Assembly: GCF_018070565.1 (NCBI RefSeq) | Contig: NZ_JAGPXL010000031.1 | Span: 24,286 to 88,285, forward strand | DNA: 64,000 nt | DNA from: Streptomyces sp. B93 | GTDB taxonomy: Bacteria > Actinomycetota > Actinomycetes > Streptomycetales > Streptomycetaceae | Direction of reading: 5' to 3' | Shown here: piece after piece, positions 36,186 through 44,111 of the stretch | Position numbering within the stretch: position 1 is the first letter of the stretch | How the letters are laid out: the number at the start of each line of letters is the position of its first letter | Made by a program: the position numbers and the translations under genes | Notes under the pieces: generated by a model | Databases searched by the model: none | Told to the model about the DNA's origin: nothing | What the model saw: the letters and a program-made list of their open reading frames with translations, nothing else

Positions 36186-37391
36186 ATGTCTTCTGCAACG
36201 AACGGCACGACGTCCGTCATCGTCGCGGGTGCCCGCACCCCGATGGGGCGGCTGCTCGGCTCGCTGAAGTCCTTCTCCGGAGCCGACCTGGGCGGCTTCG
36301 CGATCAAGGCCGCCCTCGACCGTGCGGGGATCGGTGGCGACCAGGTCCAGTACGTCATCATGGGGCAGGTGCTCCAGGCCGGGGCAGGGCAGATCCCGGC
36401 CCGCCAGGCCGCCGTCAAGGCGGGCATCCCGATGAACGTACCGGCACTCACCGTCAACAAGGTCTGCCTCTCCGGCCTCGACGCGATCGCCCTCGCGGAC
36501 CAGCTGATTCGCGCGGGCGAATTCGACATCGTCGTCGCGGGCGGCCAGGAGTCCATGACCAACGCCCCGCACCTGCTGCCGAAGTCCCGCGAGGGCTTCA
36601 AGTACGGCGCGGTCCAGATGCTCGACGCCATGGCGTACGACGGTCTCACCGACCCTTGGGAGAACATCCCCATGGGCGAGTCCACCGAGAAGCACAACGC
36701 CCGCCTCGGCCTCGGCCGCGCCGAGCAGGACGAGATCGCCGCCCTCTCCCACCAGCGCGCCGCCGCCGCGCAGAAGAACGGCATCTTCGAGGCCGAGATC
36801 ACCCCGGTCGAGATCCCGCAGCGCAAGGGTGACCCGGTCCTGTTCAGCAAGGACGAGGGCATCCGCGCCGACACCACCGCCGAGTCCCTCGGCAGGCTGC
36901 GCCCGGCCTTCACCAAGGACGGCACCATCACCGCGGGCACCTCCTCGCAGATCTCCGACGGCGCCGCCGCCGTGGTCGTGATGAGCAAGGCCAAGGCGCA
37001 GGAACTGGGCCTGGACTGGATCGCCGAGATCGGCGCGCACGGCAATGTGGCGGGCCCCGACAACAGCCTCCAGTCGCAGCCGTCGAACGCGATCCTGCAC
37101 GCCCTGAAGAAGGAGGGCCTGGACGTCTCCGACCTGGACCTCATCGAGATCAACGAGGCCTTCGCCGCGGTCGCCGTGCAGTCAATGAAGGACCTCGGCG
37201 TGTCCACGGAAAAGGTGAATGTCAACGGCGGCGCGATCGCCCTCGGTCACCCGATCGGCATGTCCGGCGCCCGTCTGGTCCTCCACCTGGCCCTCGAACT
37301 GAAGCGCCGCGGCGGCGGCGTCGGCGCGGCCGCGCTGTGCGGCGGCGGCGGTCAGGGTGACGCGCTGATCGTCCGGGTACCCAAGGCGTAG
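36186..37391 (+). CDS. Acetyl-CoA C-acetyltransferase (thiolase)
   Basis: This thiolase condenses two acetyl-CoA or cleaves acetoacetyl-CoA. The 401-residue product has the nucleophilic Cys94 in NKVCLSGL, the catalytic His355 in GHPIGMSGA, and Cys385 in ALCGGGGQGDA. These are diagnostic of biosynthetic-type AtoB/PhaA enzymes. The ATG at 36186 is preferred, with AAGGGG upstream; the GTG at 36159 would add nine residues. It is probably co-transcribed with meaB 52 bp downstream. Confidence 0.95.
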   Translation: MSSATNGTTSVIVAGARTPMGRLLGSLKSFSGADLGGFAIKAALDRAGIGGDQVQYVIMGQVLQAGAGQIPARQAAVKAGIPMNVPALTVNKVCLSGLDAIALADQLIRAGEFDIVVAGGQESMTNAPHLLPKSREGFKYGAVQMLDAMAYDGLTDPWENIPMGESTEKHNARLGLGRAEQDEIAALSHQRAAAAQKNGIFEAEITPVEIPQRKGDPVLFSKDEGIRADTTAESLGRLRPAFTKDGTITAGTSSQISDGAAAVVVMSKAKAQELGLDWIAEIGAHGNVAGPDNSLQSQPSNAILHALKKEGLDVSDLDLIEINEAFAAVAVQSMKDLGVSTEKVNVNGGAIALGHPIGMSGARLVLHLALELKRRGGGVGAAALCGGGGQGDALIVRVPKA

Positions 37392-37443
37392 GCACGGCCC
37401 CGGCCGGTCCCATCCGATCGAACCTCTCGTGAACGGAGCTGTG

Positions 37444-38403
37444 ATGCAGGACGTCTCCACGCTGGTGACCCAGGCGAGGGAGGGACGGCCGCGTGCCGTG
37501 GCCCGCCTCATCTCCCTGGTGGAGGGGGCGTCCCCGCAGCTCAGGGAGGTCATGGCGGCGCTGGCCCCGCTGACCGGCAACGCCTACGTCGTCGGCCTGA
37601 CCGGCTCACCGGGCGTGGGCAAGTCGACCTCCACCTCCGCTCTGGTCACGGCGTACCGCAAGCAGGGCAAGCGGGTCGGCGTCCTGGCCGTCGACCCGTC
37701 GTCCCCGTTCTCGGGAGGCGCCCTGCTGGGCGACCGCGTCCGCATGTCGGAGCACGCCTCCGACCCCGGCGTCTACATCCGCTCCATGGCCACCCGGGGC
37801 CATCTGGGCGGCCTCGCCTGGGCGGCCCCCCAGGCCATCCGCGTCCTGGACGCGGCGGGCTGCGACGTGATCCTGGTGGAGACGGTGGGCGTCGGCCAGT
37901 CGGAGGTGGAGATCGCCTCCCAGGCGGACACCTCCGTCGTCCTCCTCGCCCCTGGCATGGGCGACGGCATCCAGGCCGCCAAGGCCGGAATCCTGGAGAT
38001 CGGCGACGTCTACGTCGTCAACAAGGCCGACCGCGACGGCGCCGACGCCACGGCCCGCGAACTGAACCACATGCTGGGCCTGGGCGAGGCCCGCGCCCCC
38101 GGCGACTGGCGCCCGCCGATCATCAAGACGGTCGCGGCGAGATCCGAGGGCGTCGACGAGGTCGTGGAGGCGCTGGAGAAGCACCGCGCCTGGATGGAGG
38201 AGCACGGCGTCCTCACCGAACGCCGTCACGCCCGCGCGGCCCGCGAGGTGGAGACCATCGCCGTCACCACGCTCCGCGAGCGCATCGGCGACCTGCACGG
38301 CGACCGCCGCCTCAGCACCCTGGCGGAACGCATCGTCACGGGGGCCCTGGACCCCTACCGCGCCGCGGACGAACTGGTCACGGGCCTGACCCAGTCCCCC
38401 TGA
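37444..38403 (+). CDS. meaB: MeaB/ArgK-type GTPase chaperone of B12-dependent mutases
   Basis: MeaB is a G3E GTPase that gates cofactor loading and protects adenosylcobalamin-dependent acyl-CoA mutases from inactivation. The 319-residue product has a P-loop GSPGVGKS at 54-61, AVDPSSPFSGGALLGDRVRM (switch region), DVILVETVGVGQSE and the NKAD specificity motif. The ATG at 37444 follows GGAG at seven bases; a GTG at 37429 is also in frame. It links functionally with icmA and the adenosyltransferase in this window. Confidence 0.95.
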   Translation: MQDVSTLVTQAREGRPRAVARLISLVEGASPQLREVMAALAPLTGNAYVVGLTGSPGVGKSTSTSALVTAYRKQGKRVGVLAVDPSSPFSGGALLGDRVRMSEHASDPGVYIRSMATRGHLGGLAWAAPQAIRVLDAAGCDVILVETVGVGQSEVEIASQADTSVVLLAPGMGDGIQAAKAGILEIGDVYVVNKADRDGADATARELNHMLGLGEARAPGDWRPPIIKTVAARSEGVDEVVEALEKHRAWMEEHGVLTERRHARAAREVETIAVTTLRERIGDLHGDRRLSTLAERIVTGALDPYRAADELVTGLTQSP

Positions 38404-38419
38404 CCGGTCTGCAGGCTCC

Positions 38420-38454
38420 GCTGCCCCCACCCACCCGGTGGGGGCAGCGCCTTT
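38420..38454 (+). terminator. meaB terminator
   Basis: A perfect 12-bp stem (38420-38431 with 38437-38448) with a 5-nt loop is followed by GCCTTTT. It ends the thiolase-meaB unit and faces the convergent marR gene. Confidence 0.88.
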
Positions 38455-38466
38455 TCGGCGGCCGGA

Positions 38467-38943
38467 TCAGGGACGGCCGCGGTGCCCCCGCAGGTGTTCC
38501 GCGATCGGCTTGAGGGCCTTGTCGAGCTGGGTCAGGGCCTCGGGGTTGAGCAGATCGATGAAGTGTCTGCGGACGGACGCCACATGATGGGGCGCCACCT
38601 TCTTCATCGTCTCCATGCCGTGCTCGGTGAGAACGGCGTAGAGCCCGCGGCGGTCGGACTCGCAGTTCTCACGGCGCACCAGGTTGGCGTTCTCCATCCG
38701 AGTGATCTGGTGCGAGAGGCGGCTCTTGGACTGGAGGGTGGCGGACGCGAGGTCGCTCATCCGCATTCGCAAATCCTCCGACTCGGAGAGATTCACCAGG
38801 ATCTCGTAGTCGTTCATCGTCAGGCCGAACGGCTGGAGGTCCTTCTCGAGCTGGTAGGTCAACAGCCTGTTGACCTCCAGGTGGGTGCGCCAGGCACACT
38901 GCTCCGCATCGGTCAGCCAGCGCGTGGCCGTCTCGGTCTCCAT
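38467..38943 (-). CDS. MarR family transcriptional regulator
   Basis: The 158-residue product has the winged-helix core of MarR proteins: LTMNDYEILVNLSESEDLRMRMSDLA, recognition helix QSKSRLSHQITRMENANLV, then wing RRENCESDRRGLYAVLTEHG. The N-terminal helix carries AWRTHLEVNRLL. One Cys sits in the wing. It is probably autoregulated through an imperfect inverted repeat just upstream of its start. The ligand is unknown. Confidence 0.9.
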   Translation of the reverse strand: METETATRWLTDAEQCAWRTHLEVNRLLTYQLEKDLQPFGLTMNDYEILVNLSESEDLRMRMSDLASATLQSKSRLSHQITRMENANLVRRENCESDRRGLYAVLTEHGMETMKKVAPHHVASVRRHFIDLLNPEALTQLDKALKPIAEHLRGHRGRP

Positions 38944-38949
38944 AAATGA

Positions 38950-38978
38950 AGTCTACCTAAGATGTTGAAAGGTGAACT
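38950..38978 (-). promoter_or_regulatory. Possible MarR autoregulatory operator
   Basis: AGTCTACCT (38950-38958) and AGGTGAACT (38970-38978) form an inverted repeat, 7 of 9 positions matching, directly upstream of the marR ATG. Size and position fit a MarR operator; no binding evidence. Confidence 0.4.
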
Positions 38979-39035
38979 AACTGACGTGGTGTGACGGTGC
39001 GCACGCGTTCGATGTCACACTCCGCAGACTACCGC

Positions 39036-39815
39036 TCACAGCCCGAAGCGACGCTGGAGGTCCCCCAGCTGTCCGGGAAGGCGCGGTGCCCCCGACTGCG
39101 GCCCATGCCCCCCGGTCAGGCCTCCGCCGCCCGGTACCCCGGCCTGCTGTGGAGTCACCCCGGTGGCCTGCTCGGGCATGAGTGTCTCGGTCGACTGGAG
39201 CAGTACCGTCCCCGCCCCGACGAACTCGAACTGATGCTCCTCCCCAGAGGCCCCGCCGAGCCCCGTCAGTGCACGTAGACCGCCCATCACACCCGTCATG
39301 TACCCGTGGTCGTAGTGGTGGCACGGCGACGGGCAGTCGGCCCAGCCGACGAGCGCCTGCGGGTCCACCCGGATCGGGGGTTCCATGAACACCACCGGAC
39401 CGTTGGATGCGGCCACGAACTTCCCGGTTCCGATCAGCGTCAGAAAACCCGGCACGATCGACTGCTTGAGCGAAAGACTTGGCTGAAAAGCGAGCAGGTT
39501 GCCCGAGCGAATGGTCAGATTGCCGTCTTCCAGGTCGTACGAGTTCACATCGAAGGCCCGGTCGGCGAGCAGCATCTTGCCCGAGCCCTCGGCCACCACC
39601 CAGTCGCTCGCGTGCAACGGCGAATGGAACGACGTGCGCACCAGCCGGTCCAGCCGCCCGTGCCCGATGCCGTTGAACTCGATCGACCCGTAGTAGGCGA
39701 TCATCTTCCCCTTCTGAAGGAACCACTGGCTCCCCTTCAGCTCCACACAGAAGGTGTACGAGTCCACGTTGTCGTCGACCGGCAGGCTCATCGGGTCATG
39801 GATCACCGCTGTCAC
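39036..39815 (-). CDS. AIM24 family protein (third gene of three)
   Basis: The 259-residue product belongs to the AIM24 family, beta-rich proteins related in fold to the TRAP RNA-binding protein. Visible motifs are VELKGSQWFLQKGKMIAYYGSIEF near the start, ASDWVVAEGSGKMLLADRAFDV, and RVDPQALVGW. It ends with a Gly/Pro/Gln-rich tail (TPQQAGVPGGGGLTGG). Its GTG start overlaps the stop of the middle AIM24 gene by four bases. Function is unknown. Confidence 0.82.
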   Translation of the reverse strand: MTAVIHDPMSLPVDDNVDSYTFCVELKGSQWFLQKGKMIAYYGSIEFNGIGHGRLDRLVRTSFHSPLHASDWVVAEGSGKMLLADRAFDVNSYDLEDGNLTIRSGNLLAFQPSLSLKQSIVPGFLTLIGTGKFVAASNGPVVFMEPPIRVDPQALVGWADCPSPCHHYDHGYMTGVMGGLRALTGLGGASGEEHQFEFVGAGTVLLQSTETLMPEQATGVTPQQAGVPGGGGLTGGHGPQSGAPRLPGQLGDLQRRFGL

Positions 39816-40462
39816 AACTTCTCCTCGGACGCCTGCACGAACACCGCACCGCTCCCGCTCAGCTCCAGCTGGAACGCCTCACCCGACCCACGGCCCACCA
39901 TGTCCCGCCAGCCCAGCGCGGTGGACAGCTTGTTGCGTACGTCGCCGTAGTGCGCGACATACGCCTGCGGGTCCACATGGACCGGCCGCTGCGGGGTGAT
40001 CGGCACCTGGAACACGCCCCCGTGCGCCATCACGGCCACGGCGCCGTGCCCCTTCAGGGTGGTCGTGAACAACCCCTGCCCCGTCACCTGGCCCCGGACC
40101 ATCCCCATGACCCCGCCCTGCGCCCCCATGAACATCGTCCCCTGCTGGAGCGTGCCCTCGAAGGCCAGCAGCCGGTCCGCCTCCACGTACAAGGTGTCCC
40201 CGCTGAGGTTGATCACCTCGATGTGGTGCCCACCGTGCCCGAACAAGACGGTGCCGCTGCCCTCCACGGTCATCAGCGGGGTGTCCTCGTTCGCCACCCG
40301 GCGCCCGATCATCGACATCACCCCGCCCTGCCCGCTCTGCATATTGGGCGTGAACGACACCTCGCCCTGGTAGGCGAGCATCGCGCCGCGCTGACTGAAC
40401 AGCCGCTGCCCCGGCGCGACGGTCGCCTCGATCATCTTCGAGTTGACCTCACGGAAGCCCAT
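39812..40462 (-). CDS. AIM24 family protein (second gene of three)
   Basis: The 216-residue beta-rich protein has the AIM24 pattern: GQRLFSQRGAMLAYQGEVSF, VEGSGTVLFGHGGHHIEVINLSG, LLAFEGTL and VDPQAYVAHYGDV. The ATG at 40462 is preferred because GGGGGA lies eight bases upstream; an ATG at 40471 would overlap the preceding stop. It is sandwiched between two paralogues with 1-4 base junctions, so the three proteins are probably made in step and may form a hetero-oligomer. Confidence 0.82.
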   Translation of the reverse strand: MGFREVNSKMIEATVAPGQRLFSQRGAMLAYQGEVSFTPNMQSGQGGVMSMIGRRVANEDTPLMTVEGSGTVLFGHGGHHIEVINLSGDTLYVEADRLLAFEGTLQQGTMFMGAQGGVMGMVRGQVTGQGLFTTTLKGHGAVAVMAHGGVFQVPITPQRPVHVDPQAYVAHYGDVRNKLSTALGWRDMVGRGSGEAFQLELSGSGAVFVQASEEKL

Positions 40463-40463
40463 C

Positions 40464-41096
40464 TCACACATCCCCCGCGATCGTGTTCCGCTCACTGGGC
40501 TGGACGTACACCAGCCCGTCCCCCTCGAACCGCATCTGGAAGGCCTCGCCCCCGCCTTCCCCCATCAGGGTGCGAAACGTCACACCGGACTGGAACGACT
40601 GCCGCAGATTCCCCTGATGCGCCACATACGCCCCCGGGTCCACGGTCAGCGGATACTGCGCGCTGACCCGCAGCACCACAGCGGGCCCGTCCGACATGAT
40701 CGCCGCCTGCCCGTGCCCTTCGACCTTCGTCGTGAACAGCCCGTTGCCCTGCGAGGCGCCGCGCAGCCCGGTGAACTCGGTCCCCGTCCGCAGCCCGGCG
40801 TCGGTCACGAGCAGATTGCTCGACTCCACGTACAGCGTGTCCCCCTGGAGGCCGACCAGGTTGATGTCCGAGGCCCGGTCCGCGAACCAGCACGTCCCGT
40901 GCCCCTTCACCTCCATCACCGTCATCTGCTCCCCGGTGAGCCGCCGGGTCACCATCCCCCGCAGCCCCTCCCCACCCCCACTCATCTTCTTGAACGCCAT
41001 CTGGCCGTCGTACGCCACCATCGAGCCGTTCTTCGCCTTCACGGCGTCACCGGTCATCTCGACGGCCAGCACCTTGCTGCCCTGAAGTCGGAACAT
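40464..41096 (-). CDS. AIM24 family protein (first gene of three)
   Basis: The 210-residue product starts MFRLQGSKVLAVEMTGDAVKAKNGSM and has the family features MTVMEVKGHGTCWFADRAS, LLVTDAGLRTGT and TVDPGAYVAHQGNL. I choose the ATG at 41096; the frame is open to 41225 but that part is Arg/Trp-rich and non-homologous. It is the promoter-proximal member of the three-gene AIM24 operon and diverges from DUF3817. In yeast AIM24 is a mitochondrial inner-membrane protein; the bacterial role is unknown. Confidence 0.82.
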   Translation of the reverse strand: MFRLQGSKVLAVEMTGDAVKAKNGSMVAYDGQMAFKKMSGGGEGLRGMVTRRLTGEQMTVMEVKGHGTCWFADRASDINLVGLQGDTLYVESSNLLVTDAGLRTGTEFTGLRGASQGNGLFTTKVEGHGQAAIMSDGPAVVLRVSAQYPLTVDPGAYVAHQGNLRQSFQSGVTFRTLMGEGGGEAFQMRFEGDGLVYVQPSERNTIAGDV

Positions 41097-41269
41097 CGCC
41101 ACGCTGCGACGGTAGCCGCAGCGCACCCTCCGCCAACAGGGCCCACAGCCCCACCTCCACCCTGACCACCCCCCTAGGGGCATCGGGCTGCGGGCGTTTG
41201 CCACAATGAACGAACCTTTGTGCACCCATTCACAAAGATCGCCGAGTCTCTCCCACCCGAAGGTGACCC

Positions 41270-41614
41270 GTGGACATCAAGACCGCCTCCGCCCTCCGCC
41301 GGCTCCGACTGGTCTCGACCCCCGAGGCCGTGTCCTTCCTCCTGCTCCTGGTCTGCTCGGTGCTCAAGCGCACCACGGACTTCAACGCGGTGCCGGTCAT
41401 GGGCGCGATCCACGGGCTCCTCTTCGTCCTCTACGTGATCTTCTGGGCCGACGCCTGGAACCGGGCCACCTGGTCCGTCAAGACGGCGCTCCTCTACTTC
41501 GTCCTCTCCGTCCTGCCGGCCGGCGGCTTCTTCGCGGACCGGCGGCTGCGGCGTGAGGCCGAGAGCGCGGTCATCGCCTCGCGCGCCCGCAAGGAAGGGA
41601 TCGTGAACGCGTGA
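41270..41614 (+). CDS. DUF3817 membrane protein
   Basis: The 114-residue product has three membrane helices (VSFLLLLVCSVL, then GAIHGLLFVLYVIFW, then ALLYFVLSVLPAGGFFADRRL). The conserved IHG...YV and PAGGFFAD patterns place it in DUF3817 (integral membrane, function unknown). A GTG start follows GAAGG. Its stop overlaps the next GTG (GTGA). A second DUF3817 protein is encoded at 48452-48793. Confidence 0.82.
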   Translation: MDIKTASALRRLRLVSTPEAVSFLLLLVCSVLKRTTDFNAVPVMGAIHGLLFVLYVIFWADAWNRATWSVKTALLYFVLSVLPAGGFFADRRLRREAESAVIASRARKEGIVNA

Positions 41615-41904
41615 TCGTCGCCTTCTCCGTGACGCCGTTGGGCGTCGGCGAGGACGTCGGGGAGTACGTCGCGGACGCGGTGCGGGTCGTACGCGAGTCC
41701 GGGCTGCCGAACCGCACGGACGCGATGTTCACGTCCGTCGAGGGGGAGTGGGACGAGGTCATGGACGTCGTCCGGCGCGCCGTCGCCGCGGTGGAGGCGC
41801 GTGCGCCCCGTGTCTCCCTCGTCCTCAAGGCGGACATCCGCCCCGGCGTGACGGACGGCCTCACGACCAAGGTCGAGACGGTGGAACGACACCTGTCCCC
41901 ATAG
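41611..41904 (+). CDS. MTH1187-family thiamine-binding protein
   Basis: The 97-residue product starts IVAFSVTPLGVGEDVGEYVADAVRVVRESGLPNRTDAMFTSVEGEWDEVM, the typical ferredoxin-like fold of the MTH1187/YkoF-like thiamine-binding family, and ends DGLTTKVETVERHL. It probably binds thiamine or its pyrimidine in the cytoplasm. It is coupled to the DUF3817 gene, which hints that the membrane protein and the ligand-binding protein act together. Confidence 0.85.
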   Translation: MIVAFSVTPLGVGEDVGEYVADAVRVVRESGLPNRTDAMFTSVEGEWDEVMDVVRRAVAAVEARAPRVSLVLKADIRPGVTDGLTTKVETVERHLSP

Positions 41905-42293
41905 CCCGGCGGCGCGGGAGCGGACCGGGGGTGCGCCCACCCGCGCCACCCTGCGGCACGACTGCCCGCAGCCACGGCGGCGAGCCACCGCGTGCCCGCA
42001 CCCGCCGTGTCACGGAAGGGGACGTGTCGGGGGTGTCCGCCCGCAGTGGTTCGCGCGGAAAACCCCGTTGGCAACCCAGTTGGCAGATCGCGCGGTTCCG
42101 AGGACGGACACCCCCGGCGCGGCCCCGACCCACCCCCACCGGCAGCGCGACGCCCGCCACCCACCGGACGGACACGGGCCGCCGCAGGCACCCGGCTCCC
42201 GCACACCCACCTGGACGCCCCCAGTTCGACACGTCCTCAAAAGTGCACTTTCGTGAGGATATCGACTCGTTCGATCAATCACTGGAGGGCGCT
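41905..42293 (+). other. 389-bp intergenic region upstream of cslA
   Basis: There is no convincing gene here. It holds one copy of a dispersed repeat (41933-41980) and a 12-bp inverted repeat (42028-42039 with 42105-42116) around a 65-nt loop. A less GC-rich stretch (42235-42290) follows, where the cslA promoter could lie; no boxes are assigned. The cslA frame stays open through most of the region, but upstream codons look non-coding. Confidence 0.5.
41933..41980 (+). repeat. Dispersed 48-bp repeat, copy 1
   Basis: This copy matches 50646-50693 at 44 of 48 positions. The core is CCTGCGGCACGACTGCCCGC. It lies between the thiamine-binding gene and cslA. Similar intergenic sequences are common in Streptomyces genomes, from memory. 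Confidence 0.8.
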
Positions 42294-44108
42294 GTGCGGC
42301 CGGAGGGCTATGACTACGACACCCACAGCCAGCTCGCCGGGCCGCTCAGGGAGGCGTCCGGCGCGCCGTACCGGGTGCAGTACACCTCGCTGCTCTCCCA
42401 GGAGCCCCACCGAATACGAGCCGTCCTCCTGATGACGCTCGCGCCGATCCTCACCGGCGCCCTGCTCGTCTACCTCGTCTGGCCGACCCACTGGGTCGAA
42501 CGCGAGGGCGCCGACCGATGGCTGATCGGCCTGGACACCACCATGCTGGTAGCCATCGCGCTCATCGAGCTGTTCATGCTCGTCAACGTCGCCTCGGTAG
42601 CCCACGCCACCCTGGTCGCCCGCGACCCCGTCCCCGTGCCCCCCGAACCCGGCACCCGCGTCGCCTTCCTCACCACCTACGTCCCCGGCAAGGAACCACT
42701 CTCCATGGTCCGCGCCACCCTCGAGGGTGCCGTCCGCATCCAGCACACCGGCCCCCTGGACGTCTGGCTCCTCGACGAGGGCGACGACCCCACCGCCAAG
42801 GCCCTCTGCGCCGAACTGGGCGTACGCCACTTCACCCGCCACGGCGTCCCGGAGTGGAACCGCCCCACCGGCGTCCACAAGGCCCGTACCAAGCACGGCA
42901 ACTACAACGCCTGGATCGCGATGCACGGCGACGAGTACGACTTCTTCGCCTCCGTCGACACCGACCACGTCCCCCTGCCCAACTTCCTCACCAGGATGAT
43001 GGGTTACTTCCGCGACCCCGACGTCGCCTTCGTCGTCGGCCCTCAGGTGTACGGCAACTACCACAACCCCGTCACCAAGGCCGCCGAGTCCCAGCAGTTC
43101 CTCTTCCACGCCCTCATCCAGCGCGCGGGCAACCGCTACCGCGCCCCCATGTTCGTCGGCACCAACAACGTCGTACGCATCGCCGCCGTCAAACAGATCC
43201 GCGGCCTCTACGACTCCATCACCGAGGACATGGCCACCGGCTTCGAGCTGCACCGCACCCGCAACCCCCTCACCGGCAGGCACTGGCGCTCCGTCTACAC
43301 CCCGGACGTGCTCGCCGTAGGGGAGGGCCCCGCTTCCTGGACCGACTTCTTCACCCAGCAGATGCGCTGGTCCCGGGGCACCTACGAGACGCTCATCAGG
43401 CAGTACTGGAAGGCCCCCTTCCGAATGCCCCCGGGCCGTTTCCTCTCCTACACCCTGATGCTCGTCTACTACCCGATGACGGCCGTCAACTGGCTCCTCG
43501 GCATCCTGTCCTGCTTCCTCTTCCTCTGGTTCGGCGCCTCCGGCACCCAGGTGGCCGCCTCGGTCTGGCTGATGCTCTACAGCGACGCCGCCGCCCTCCA
43601 GGTCGGCCTCTACCTCTGGAACCGCCGCCACAACGTCTCCCCGCACGAACCCGAGGGCTCCGGCGGCCTCGCGGGCATGGCGATGTCCGCGCTCTCCGCC
43701 CCGATCTACCTCAAGTCCCTCGGTGAGGCGGTCCTGCGCCGCCCCAGCCGCTTCGTCGTCACCCCCAAGGGCGGCGGCACCAGCCCCGACCGCCTCCTCA
43801 CCTTCCGCATCCACCTCGGCTGGGCGGCCCTCCTCGCCGCCTCCCTCACCGCGTCCGTCGTCCTCGACCACACCCACGTGGCGATGCGCACCTGGGCGAC
43901 CCTGGCCCTGGTGATCTCCCTGGCCCCGGTGACGGTCTGGCTCCTCACCCGCCACACGGAGCCCCGCCCCACCGCAGCCCCCGCGCCCACCCCCACCGCC
44001 ACTCCCACTCCCACTCCCACCCCGATAGGCAAACCGGCCCCCGCCGTGAACCCGGTCTCCAGCACCGTCTCCACCACCGTCTCCAGCACCACCACAGGAG
44101 GTAACTAG
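42294..44108 (+). CDS. cslA: CslA-type cellulose synthase-like glycosyltransferase (GT2)
   Basis: This processive family-2 glycosyltransferase makes a beta-glycan at hyphal tips in Streptomyces. The 604-residue product has two N-terminal membrane helices (about 43-62 and 84-103), the catalytic motifs DEGDD (161-165), DTDH (222-225), TED (310-312) and QQMRW (355-359), then several C-terminal helices and a Pro-Thr repeat tail from a CCCACT-type DNA repeat. GGAGGG precedes the GTG at 42294. glxA follows after 3 bp, in one operon. The exact polymer (cellulose-like or beta-1,4-GlcNAc-containing) is not decided by sequence. Confidence 0.92.
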   Translation: MRPEGYDYDTHSQLAGPLREASGAPYRVQYTSLLSQEPHRIRAVLLMTLAPILTGALLVYLVWPTHWVEREGADRWLIGLDTTMLVAIALIELFMLVNVASVAHATLVARDPVPVPPEPGTRVAFLTTYVPGKEPLSMVRATLEGAVRIQHTGPLDVWLLDEGDDPTAKALCAELGVRHFTRHGVPEWNRPTGVHKARTKHGNYNAWIAMHGDEYDFFASVDTDHVPLPNFLTRMMGYFRDPDVAFVVGPQVYGNYHNPVTKAAESQQFLFHALIQRAGNRYRAPMFVGTNNVVRIAAVKQIRGLYDSITEDMATGFELHRTRNPLTGRHWRSVYTPDVLAVGEGPASWTDFFTQQMRWSRGTYETLIRQYWKAPFRMPPGRFLSYTLMLVYYPMTAVNWLLGILSCFLFLWFGASGTQVAASVWLMLYSDAAALQVGLYLWNRRHNVSPHEPEGSGGLAGMAMSALSAPIYLKSLGEAVLRRPSRFVVTPKGGGTSPDRLLTFRIHLGWAALLAASLTASVVLDHTHVAMRTWATLALVISLAPVTVWLLTRHTEPRPTAAPAPTPTATPTPTPTPIGKPAPAVNPVSSTVSTTVSSTTTGGN

Positions 44109-44111
44109 GCC

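Noticed and set aside
43990..44022. CCCACT short tandem repeat as a regulatory repeat
   Set aside because: It encodes the Pro-Thr tail of CslA, so it is explained by coding.
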